Of a DNA stretch of 64,000 nucleotides, positions 57,129-64,000 are shown piece after piece. The stretch's first letter is position 1. Every line of letters starts with the position of its first letter. A program made the position numbers and the translations under genes. This DNA is from Arenibacter sp. ARW7G5Y1 (GTDB lineage Bacteria; Bacteroidota; Bacteroidia; Flavobacteriales; Flavobacteriaceae), in contig NZ_QJJZ01000002.1 in the NCBI RefSeq assembly GCF_003201775.1, forward strand, positions 186,001-250,000. The letters are read 5' to 3'. Below the pieces are notes generated by a model that saw only the letters and a list, made by a program, of their open reading frames with translations, did not search any database and had not been told where the DNA came from.

Positions 57129-60100
57129 TTATGGGACTGTTACTCCGGCTTTAGGGATAAGGGAATCGAAGGGTTGAATGGATTTGTATGCCTTGTCCAA
57201 AGAATCTATATGTTCAAAGACCAGTAATAAGCGCAAACCATTTCGGGTCTGCTTTTCCTTTAGTTTTGCCAGCTTGGGATGGGCTTGTACAAATTGTAAT
57301 ACGGCGGTAAAGGAACTGCTTTGGTAAAAATCGGATTGCTGGTCCGCTATAAAATAGCCGATCATTTTGCCCTTCTTCATTACTATCTTTTCCAGACCAA
57401 TACTGTTGGCTATCCATTTAATACGAACCGAGTTTAACAAATCCTCTGCCTGGGTGGGGAGTTCCCCAAATCTGTCGACCAGTTCTGTTTCATATTTTTG
57501 TAAACCTTCCTCATCGGAAACCTGGTTCAGTTCGGTATAGAGATTTAGGCGTTCGGTAATGTTGTTGATGTAATCATCAGGGAATAGCAATTCAAAATCG
57601 GAATCTATCTGGGTTTCCTTGACAAAGATCTTTTGTTTACCGCTAACTTCCTCATATAGTTCCTTGAATTCGTTTTCCTTAAGTTCGTCTATGGCTTCGG
57701 CCAATATTTTTTGATAGGCATCAAAGCCTATTTCATTGATAAATCCGCTTTGTTCTCCTCCCAGTAAATCCCCTGCACCCCTAATTTCCAAATCTTTCAT
57801 GGCAATATTGAAGCCGCTGCCAAGATCTGTAAATTGTTCCAGGGCCTGAATTCTCTTACGGGCATCATTGGTCATTACATCATAGGGTGGGGTAATAAAA
57901 TAACAGAAAGCCTTTTTGTTGCTTCGGCCTACACGTCCCCTCATTTGATGTAGGTCGCTTAGGCCAAAATTATTGGCATTATTGATAAAAATAGTGTTGG
58001 CATTGGTAACGTCCAGACCGCTTTCCACAATGGTCGTAGAAATCAGCACATCGAACTCACCATTCATAAAGGCCAACATAAGGGTTTCCAATTTTTTACC
58101 ATCCATTTGCCCGTGGCCAATGCCAATTTTGGCATCTGGCACCAGTCTTTGGATCATTCCGGCAACTTCCTTAATATTTTCAATCCTGTTGTGGATAAAG
58201 AAGACTTGCCCACCTCGTTGGATTTCGTAGGAAATGGCATCGCGAATAGTCTCTTCGTTAAAGCGGATAACCTCACTTTCTATGGGGTATCTATTGGGCG
58301 GTGCCGTATTGATGACCGATAGATCCCTTGCGGCCATTAAACTAAATTGAAGCGTTCTTGGGATGGGTGTGGCGGTAAGCGTTAGGACATCTACATTTTC
58401 CTTAATGGATTTTAATTTGTCCTTTACCGATACCCCAAATTTTTGTTCCTCATCCACGACCAACAAGCCAAGGTCCTTGAACTTCACGTTTTTGTTGACC
58501 AATTGATGGGTGCCAATTATGATATCTACCTTGCCAGCTGCCAGATTTTCCAAGGTCTCTTTTTTCTCCTTGGCGGTCCTAAACCGGTTTACATAATCTA
58601 CGGTTACCGGCATTTCCTTTAAACGTTCCGAAAAAGTACGGTGGTGCTGAAAGGCCAAAATGGTAGTGGGTACCAATACGGCAACTTGCTTTCCATTGTC
58701 CACAGCCTTAAAGGCAGCTCTTATGGCGACTTCCGTTTTTCCAAAACCAACATCCCCGCAAACGAGTCGGTCCATGGGTCTTTCGCTTTCCATGTCTTTC
58801 TTGATGTCCTCGGTAGACTTGCTTTGGTCCGGGGTGTCTTCGTAGATAAAGGAAGCTTCCAGTTCGTGTTGTAAGTAGCTGTCCGGGCCATATTGAAACC
58901 CTTTTTCCAATCTTCGCTTGGCGTAAAGTTGGATAAGGTCGAAAGCAATTTTTTTAACGCGCGATTTTGCCTTGTCCTTGATTTTTTTCCAAGCCCCGGA
59001 ACCTAGTTTGTATATTTTTGGGGGAGCACCGTCCTTTCCATTGAATTTCGAAATTTTGTGCAATGAATGGATGCTTACATAAAGAATGTCCCTTTCCCCG
59101 TACATTAGCTTTATGGCTTCTTGTTTCTTGCCTTCAACGTCTATTTTTTGAAGGCCTCCAAATTTTCCAATTCCGTGGTCTATATGGGTAACATAGTCCC
59201 CAATTTCCAATTTGTTGAGATCCTTTAGGGTAATGGCCTGTTTTTTGGCGTAGCCGTTTTTTAAATGGAATTTTAGATAGCGCTCAAAGATTTGATGGTC
59301 TGTATAACATGCAACCTTTAAATCCTGTTCTATAAATCCTTGGTAGAGTGGTAGGACAATGGTTTTGTAATGGACTTCCTTTCCTACTTCATCAAAAATA
59401 TCATGGAACCTTTTGGCTTGCTGCTCCGTAGCGCAAAACAGGTAATTGGTAAATCCGTTTTTATAATTATCGTTAAGGTTTTCAATCAACAAATCGAACT
59501 TTTTGTTAAATGAAGGTTGTGGCTTTGTGTTGAACACGATTGTCTCCGGATCACTTGAAGCTTTTGTGCCTCCATCAATCTCTATCAAACCAAAATCTGC
59601 CAACTGTTGTTTTAATAAGTCGGAATTGCAGAACAATTCCTGAGGTTTGGTATGTTGTATTTCTTTGGACAGTTTGGTAAAAGCCTCTTCTGCCTTTTCA
59701 AAAAATGAATCCAACCTAGCGTATAGCAAACTAAGGTTCTTGCTAAAGATAAGGGTGTTAGGGGATATGTACTTTAGGAAGCTCTCCCGGTTTTCGTCCA
59801 GGAACTTGTTTTCCACATTGGGAATGATGGTGATCTTTTTAACCTTTTGTGTAGACAACTGGGTTTCCACATCAAAAGTTCGAATACTCTCTACCTCGTC
59901 TCCAAAAAATTCAATTCTATAAGGTTCATCGTGGGAAAAGGAAAATACGTCCATTATGCCACCCCGAACTGAAAATTCTCCGGGTTCCGTTACAAAATCG
60001 ACCCTTTTAAACTTGTATTCGAACAATACCTCATTTAAAAAGTCTAGTGAAAGGGTGTCCTCCAGTTTAATTTTTAAGGTATTTTTTTCCAGTTCCTTTC

Positions 60101-60512
60101 TGGTTACCACTTTTTCAAAAAGCGCATCGGCATAGGTTACGATAATGGCCGGTTTTTTTCTGGAATTGATGCGGTTAAGTACTTCTGCACGTAAAAGTAC
60201 ATTGGCATTGTCCGTTTCCTCAATTTGGTAGGGCCTTCTATAACTTCCGGGGTAAAACAGTACGTCACTGTCACCAATGAGCTGTTCCAGGTCGTTTAAA
60301 TAATACGCAGCTTCCTCCTTGTCATTTAAGACAAATAGGAACGGTACTTCGGATTTGTGAAATATTTCTGCAATAACAAAGGAGAGGGCAGAACCGTTAA
60401 GTCCTTTGATATTTGTTTTAGTTGGGGATGTCGCGGAGGTGCTACTCTGGAAATTGGCAATAAGGGACCTCAGTTTTCCCAATTGGGGAGACTGTGCGAA
60501 CAGTTGTAACAT
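57129..60512 (-). CDS. mfd: Transcription-repair coupling factor
   Basis: 1127 residues from the ATG at 60512. UvrB-like N-terminal part, CarD-like RNA-polymerase interaction domain around 435-500 (LEIGDYVTHIDHGIGKFGG), then the translocase: Walker A GDVGFGKTEVA near 585, DEEQ box near 690, motif VI region MRGRVGRSNKKAF, and TRCF C-terminus. Removes stalled RNA polymerase at lesions. Confidence 0.97.
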   Translation of the reverse strand: MLQLFAQSPQLGKLRSLIANFQSSTSATSPTKTNIKGLNGSALSFVIAEIFHKSEVPFLFVLNDKEEAAYYLNDLEQLIGDSDVLFYPGSYRRPYQIEETDNANVLLRAEVLNRINSRKKPAIIVTYADALFEKVVTRKELEKNTLKIKLEDTLSLDFLNEVLFEYKFKRVDFVTEPGEFSVRGGIMDVFSFSHDEPYRIEFFGDEVESIRTFDVETQLSTQKVKKITIIPNVENKFLDENRESFLKYISPNTLIFSKNLSLLYARLDSFFEKAEEAFTKLSKEIQHTKPQELFCNSDLLKQQLADFGLIEIDGGTKASSDPETIVFNTKPQPSFNKKFDLLIENLNDNYKNGFTNYLFCATEQQAKRFHDIFDEVGKEVHYKTIVLPLYQGFIEQDLKVACYTDHQIFERYLKFHLKNGYAKKQAITLKDLNKLEIGDYVTHIDHGIGKFGGLQKIDVEGKKQEAIKLMYGERDILYVSIHSLHKISKFNGKDGAPPKIYKLGSGAWKKIKDKAKSRVKKIAFDLIQLYAKRRLEKGFQYGPDSYLQHELEASFIYEDTPDQSKSTEDIKKDMESERPMDRLVCGDVGFGKTEVAIRAAFKAVDNGKQVAVLVPTTILAFQHHRTFSERLKEMPVTVDYVNRFRTAKEKKETLENLAAGKVDIIIGTHQLVNKNVKFKDLGLLVVDEEQKFGVSVKDKLKSIKENVDVLTLTATPIPRTLQFSLMAARDLSVINTAPPNRYPIESEVIRFNEETIRDAISYEIQRGGQVFFIHNRIENIKEVAGMIQRLVPDAKIGIGHGQMDGKKLETLMLAFMNGEFDVLISTTIVESGLDVTNANTIFINNANNFGLSDLHQMRGRVGRSNKKAFCYFITPPYDVMTNDARKRIQALEQFTDLGSGFNIAMKDLEIRGAGDLLGGEQSGFINEIGFDAYQKILAEAIDELKENEFKELYEEVSGKQKIFVKETQIDSDFELLFPDDYINNITERLNLYTELNQVSDEEGLQKYETELVDRFGELPTQAEDLLNSVRIKWIANSIGLEKIVMKKGKMIGYFIADQQSDFYQSSSFTAVLQFVQAHPKLAKLKEKQTRNGLRLLLVFEHIDSLDKAYKSIQPFDSLIPKAGVTVP

Positions 60513-60542
60513 TGAAGATTTTGTCAACCGTAAATTTTATTG

Positions 60543-60574
60543 CAAATATAAACCTTGATTATCCTTTTTACAAA
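60543..60574 (-). promoter_or_regulatory. mfd promoter with -33 and -7 elements
   Basis: TTTG at 60571-60574, a 20-bp spacer and TATATTTG at 60543-60550 on the minus strand: the best complete Bacteroidota-type promoter in the window. It supports the ATG at 60512 over a TTG at 60527. Confidence 0.75.
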
Positions 60575-60605
60575 AGATGACAGGGAATTAAAATTTGAAT
60601 ATGTT

Positions 60606-61310
60606 TTAATTCACCAATTCCATAATTTTGGATACCGTTTCCTTATTGTTGACTCCTAGCCCTTCTTGCTGATAGGCCAATTCCCCTTCTTGGTCAAAAA
60701 CGCTTATGATATTGGAATGTGAAAAATCCATAGGCGATATTTTTTTGTAGTTGACCGCCAATACTGCCGAAAATTCACGGGTATCCGCTTCCGAACCTCT
60801 TAGAAACACCCATTTTTCAGAGTCCATTTGATTTTCCTGTGCAAATTCCTTTAAACGCTGTGGCGTATCTGTTTCAGGGTCTATACTGACAAAAACAAGG
60901 GTAACCTGGTCTTTTTTATCCTCGGGGATTTGCTCTTCTATACCTCTCATGTCTGCAACCAATCTGGGGCATGCCGTCTGACAAGAGGTGTAGATCATGA
61001 CCATGACCAATACATCGCCTTTCAGCGACTTCAATTGTATTTCCCCATTGTTCTGATTGGTCCATTTGGAAGGAAGATTATAAATGGACATATCGGAGAT
61101 TTCACCTTCTTTTTTGGAGTTCAGGGCCAGTAGTTGTAGATCCATTTTACAAACGCCGCATGTACCGGGTTTATCATAGGTCTTGTCTCCCTCACAATGC
61201 ATGGGACATTGGTATTTTTCCGCTGTTGTTTTGGTTGAATTTTTTGTATTGCACCCTATAGGATGTATTGCCAAAAAGCATATCAATCCAGCATGGAGAA
61301 TTTTTTTCAT
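60606..61310 (-). CDS. SCO-family copper protein with heavy-metal-binding N-domain, lipoprotein
   Basis: 234 residues. A lipoprotein signal ends in PIGC (C20). A short metal-binding domain (CPMHCEGDKTYDKPGTCGVCK) precedes the SCO domain, with copper ligands C110-x-x-x-C114 and a late histidine in MDFSHSN. SCO proteins deliver copper or act as thiol-disulfide reductases. In this operon it probably serves the copper nitrite reductase. Confidence 0.9.
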   Translation of the reverse strand: MKKILHAGLICFLAIHPIGCNTKNSTKTTAEKYQCPMHCEGDKTYDKPGTCGVCKMDLQLLALNSKKEGEISDMSIYNLPSKWTNQNNGEIQLKSLKGDVLVMVMIYTSCQTACPRLVADMRGIEEQIPEDKKDQVTLVFVSIDPETDTPQRLKEFAQENQMDSEKWVFLRGSEADTREFSAVLAVNYKKISPMDFSHSNIISVFDQEGELAYQQEGLGVNNKETVSKIMELVN

Positions 61311-61314
61311 TTCC

Positions 61315-62118
61315 TTAATAAGTTACGTTTTTGTTGTTTTTCCCTTTCGCCTGCACACATCGGAATCCCAAATTGCGTATGGCATAATTGGCCTTTAAAC
61401 TTCCCCTAAAAGCGTAACGCATGAAGGCGGCATAGTTCATCAAGTCCGATGCTCCTACCGCGGCACTTCCACAAAAAAGATTACTGTCCTTGTCCACATC
61501 CTTTCTGGATTCACCGGAAATTAAAACGGAATTAAAGTCCATCGTCCACTCCCATACAAGGCCGTGAAGGTCATAAATACCCCAATAATTTTTAAAGGTG
61601 GAGCCTATGGAATTGTTAAATGTTTTTGGAGCTTCGTACCAATCCAGAATAAGTTGATTATAGGATTCCTTTTTACGAGCATCTGGATTGCTTTTATCGG
61701 CCATAGCGGCATATTCCCACTCATCAACCGTTGGTAATCTTTTTCCTTGGCATTCACAATATTTTTTGGCGGCGAACCAAGAAACGTTGGTTACCGCTGC
61801 ATCGGCGGCCAACTGGTTTCCAAAGGAATTATCACTTTCCCAATTCACCAAGTAATTGCCATCTGCAAATAAGCGCTTAACCTTACTTTTTTTCCATTCA
61901 GGGTATTCCAGGACAAACTGTAAATACTCCCTGTTGGTTACTGGGTAGATGTCCATCGAAAACGTCTCTACGGTAACGGCTGTTGAATCTACACCATATA
62001 GGGGAATATAAGTCCCTCCTTGAACGGTAACCATATTTTCTGATTGGGCGGAAACAATATTTACTGTTATGATACCGATCACTGTAATGGCTACTTTAAA
62101 AAAGGGACTTATGTTCAT
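61315..62118 (-). CDS. Formylglycine-generating-enzyme-family (SUMF1) protein
   Basis: 267 residues from the ATG at 62118. It has a signal peptide and the SUMF1 fold: FSMDIYPVTNREYLQF, VTNVSWFAAKKYCECQGKRLPTVDEWEYAA, DLHGLVWEWT and NLGFRC. The catalytic cysteine pair of true FGE is not evident. Encoded between nirK and SCO, with short gaps, so a role in NirK maturation is plausible. Confidence 0.88.
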   Translation of the reverse strand: MNISPFFKVAITVIGIITVNIVSAQSENMVTVQGGTYIPLYGVDSTAVTVETFSMDIYPVTNREYLQFVLEYPEWKKSKVKRLFADGNYLVNWESDNSFGNQLAADAAVTNVSWFAAKKYCECQGKRLPTVDEWEYAAMADKSNPDARKKESYNQLILDWYEAPKTFNNSIGSTFKNYWGIYDLHGLVWEWTMDFNSVLISGESRKDVDKDSNLFCGSAAVGASDLMNYAAFMRYAFRGSLKANYAIRNLGFRCVQAKGKNNKNVTY

Positions 62119-62138
62119 TTTATTGTTATGCAATTATG

Positions 62139-63599
62139 TTATTTATTTCTTACACTTTTAACCATGGCTGGAGTGACGTCCTTTTTGGAATTGCCCCAAC
62201 TGTTGTACACATAGGTCAGTACATTGGCAACCTCTTCGTCAGATAAGGTCTGCGCGGTCATAACACTGTTGTATTTTTGTCCGTTCACGGTTATTTCACC
62301 TGTTTTTCCGTGCAATACTATATCTATAGCGCGATTAACATCGGCATTCAGGTAATCGGATTTCGCCAAGGGCGGGAAAGCGTTGGCAATACCTTGGCCC
62401 TCTGCTTGATGGCAGGCAAAACAGGTTTGCATATAGGTGGCTTTTCCAAACTCCATCTTTTCCTCCATTGATTTGGCGGGAATTTCGGACTCCACAACGC
62501 CATTGGTCGATGGCATTTTTTGTATCCCACTACCTTCGGGCAGGTATATTCCATCTTCCAATTCTCCGGAATAGATAGTCTTATTTTTTTCGCCCTGCAC
62601 CTTCAACATTCCCAATGCACCTTTATTAAATGCTCTGAAAATGGAATGGTCTACCAGGATAAAGGTTCCGGGAACATCTACTTTAAATTCTACTATAGCG
62701 GCCCCACCGGCGGGGATTAAGGTGGTTTGCACATTTTCATTGATCAAATCGCCACCTTCAACATGCACCTTGTCAAAAATCTCACCAATTACATGAAAGG
62801 AGGATACCAGATTTGGTCCACCGTTGCCAACGAACAGGCGTACTGTTTCTCCCACGTTGGCTGTAATTGCATTATCCCCGGTCAAGGCGCCCATTTTACC
62901 ATTGAAAACCACATAGTCTGCGCGTTCATCCACCGCTTTTTGCATATCAAAAGGTTGTAAGCCTCGCTCCCCATTGGCACCTTTGGTATAAAAGTCGCCT
63001 TGCATAATGTAATATTCCTTATCCACCAATGGCAATCCACCTTCCGGTTCTACTAAAATTAAACCGTACATTCCGTTGGCAATATGCATACCAACCGGTG
63101 CGGTAGCACAGTGATAAACGTACAGCCCAGGATTTAAGGTTTTAAAGGAGAATACTTTCTCGTGTCCAGGGGCTACAAAAGAAGATTCTGCACCGCCTCC
63201 AGGGCCCGTAACCGCGTGTAAATCAATATTATGGGGTAATTTATTTTCTGGGTGATTTTTTAAGTGAAATTCAACCTCATCACCAACCCTTGTTCTTATA
63301 AAGCTTCCTGGTACGGTACCTCCAAAAGTCCAATAAACATATCGAACGCCATTGGTCATTTCTCCTTCCTGTTCCAGGATTTCCATATCGACCTTTAGCA
63401 ACTTGGCCTTTCTGTCGCCAACGGGGGTTGGTACATGTGGAGGGGATGTTAATTCTGCAATCATTTCACGATTCGCTGGAATATCCGCTGTGCTTTCATA
63501 AACTTTCTTTTCCTTTTTTGCACATGAGAGGATCAGGCTTCCAAATCCTACTGCCAATATTAGGGAGAGGAATATTTTTTTTGTCAGTTGTGTGTTCAT
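62139..63599 (-). CDS. nirK: Copper-containing nitrite reductase with C-terminal cytochrome c, lipoprotein
   Basis: 486 residues from the ATG at 63599, lipobox LILSC (C26). All copper ligands are seen: type 1 H123, C164, H172, M177; type 2 H128, H163 and H318. The catalytic pair D126 and H269 is present. A cytochrome c domain closes the protein (C393-F-A-C396-H397). It reduces nitrite to nitric oxide on the outside face. First gene of the operon. Confidence 0.96.
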   Translation of the reverse strand: MNTQLTKKIFLSLILAVGFGSLILSCAKKEKKVYESTADIPANREMIAELTSPPHVPTPVGDRKAKLLKVDMEILEQEGEMTNGVRYVYWTFGGTVPGSFIRTRVGDEVEFHLKNHPENKLPHNIDLHAVTGPGGGAESSFVAPGHEKVFSFKTLNPGLYVYHCATAPVGMHIANGMYGLILVEPEGGLPLVDKEYYIMQGDFYTKGANGERGLQPFDMQKAVDERADYVVFNGKMGALTGDNAITANVGETVRLFVGNGGPNLVSSFHVIGEIFDKVHVEGGDLINENVQTTLIPAGGAAIVEFKVDVPGTFILVDHSIFRAFNKGALGMLKVQGEKNKTIYSGELEDGIYLPEGSGIQKMPSTNGVVESEIPAKSMEEKMEFGKATYMQTCFACHQAEGQGIANAFPPLAKSDYLNADVNRAIDIVLHGKTGEITVNGQKYNSVMTAQTLSDEEVANVLTYVYNSWGNSKKDVTPAMVKSVRNK

Positions 63600-63658
63600 A
63601 AAAATATGTTTTGGTTGTACATTCAAATAATAAAGGATATTTTAGTCTTTTATTAAGG

Positions 63659-63666
63659 CAAAAATA
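63659..63666 (-). promoter_or_regulatory. nirK -7 promoter element (TATTTTTG)
   Basis: Perfect TAnnTTTG on the minus strand, 59 bp before the nirK start. No -33 TTTG is present at the right distance; the FNR-type palindrome lies there instead, as expected for an activator-dependent promoter. Confidence 0.65.
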
Positions 63667-63686
63667 ATTGCCATTGATAAATAATA

Positions 63687-63704
63687 ACATGACAGTTGTC
63701 ATGT
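63687..63704. promoter_or_regulatory. FNR/DNR-type palindrome upstream of nirK
   Basis: ACATGACA and TGTCATGT are perfect arms around GT; the core is TGAC-N4-GTCA, like NO- or oxygen-responsive Crp/Fnr sites. The centre is 36.5 bp from the G of the -7 element, the same as at the doxX promoter. Confidence 0.75.
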
Positions 63705-63781
63705 TTAAAATTAAGTACTGAAATTAAGTGTTTTACAAGGGTCAATTGCAAATACTAAATTATACTGGGTATAATAAAGCC

Positions 63782-63803
63782 TGTCCTAATGCTAATTAGG
63801 ACA
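63782..63803. promoter_or_regulatory. 22-bp palindrome, candidate operator near the right edge
   Basis: TGTCCTAAT and ATTAGGACA are perfect arms around GCTA; a further TTGTCCTATG half-site lies at 63821-63830. A TAAGTTTG -7 element at 63896-63903 points right, so it may regulate a gene outside the window. The rest of 63600-64000 has no gene. Confidence 0.5.
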
Positions 63804-64000
63804 CTGTTTTTTGATAGAAGTTGTCCTATGTAAATTTTTAGGTCGATTAGTACGAAGAGGGTATAGTAAAAAGAATTATAAAAGGAAAAACTTTATAAGT
63901 TTGCTTGGGTTTTTTAAATCTTAGCAGGGAATATTTTATTAAGGTGCCATTTATAGTGGTAAATGCACACAATGGATTGCCAATATCTTTAGTGCAATAA

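Overview
The window is AT-rich bacterial DNA from a Bacteroidota member, most probably a marine Flavobacteriaceae. Signs of this are TAnnTTTG-type -7 promoter elements with few Shine-Dalgarno sites, a FecI/FecR-type sigma/anti-sigma pair, a T9SS-like sorting domain on a DUF1501 protein, a RimK with fused protease-like domain, and many small secreted proteins typical of flavobacteria. I found no tRNA, rRNA, CRISPR array or intact transposase. The left end cuts a FecR gene; the right end stops in intergenic DNA upstream of a nitrite reductase operon.

Regions. (1) 1-10,300 is accessory: a divergent FecR/ECF sigma pair, an AraC regulator, two CehA/McbA-type metallohydrolases around a beta-lactamase-fold hydrolase, then about 1.9 kb of decayed DNA with a clear AraC-gene relic. 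(2) 10,301-14,800 holds a D-cysteine desulfhydrase/ACC deaminase-like PLP enzyme, a VanX-type D-Ala-D-Ala dipeptidase, a penicillin-binding-type serine hydrolase and RidA, plausibly a D-amino-acid scavenging set. (3) 15,013-22,197 is the most unusual locus: a leftward operon of a PEP-hydrolase-like TIM barrel, a Tm-1-like/UPF0261 protein and a PQQ dehydrogenase with cytochrome c, followed by a ThuA protein. It faces a sigma-54 activator whose sensor domain is a paralogue of the TIM-barrel enzyme. A sigma-54 promoter and inverted repeats lie between them. (4) 22,424-24,427 has an FNR-like regulator, a perfect FNR box before a DoxX gene, and moaE-moaC. (5) 26,799-31,289 is a polyamine operon (arginine decarboxylase, agmatinase, deoxyhypusine-synthase-like protein) followed by an acidic protein and an RMD1 protein. 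(6) 31,469-43,327 is mixed chromosomal content: RimK fusion, M28 peptidase, CBS protein, small enzymes, ssb. (7) 43,594-45,490 is a 335-bp tandem repeat array. (8) 45,721-60,512 is mostly housekeeping: ferritin, Tex, MetG, DUF1501/DUF1800 pair, YraN, TlpA-like protein, Mfd. (9) 60,606-63,599 is a leftward nirK - formylglycine-enzyme-like - SCO operon.

How parts fit: the FNR-like regulator, DoxX, the molybdopterin genes and nirK suggest response to low oxygen or nitrogen oxides. The nirK and doxX promoters share the same spacing between an FNR-type palindrome and a TTTG -7 element. The sigma-54 locus looks like a self-contained catabolic module in which a copy of the TIM-barrel enzyme, changed at two histidine positions, has become the sensor. 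That is inference, since neither substrate nor ligand can be read from the sequence.
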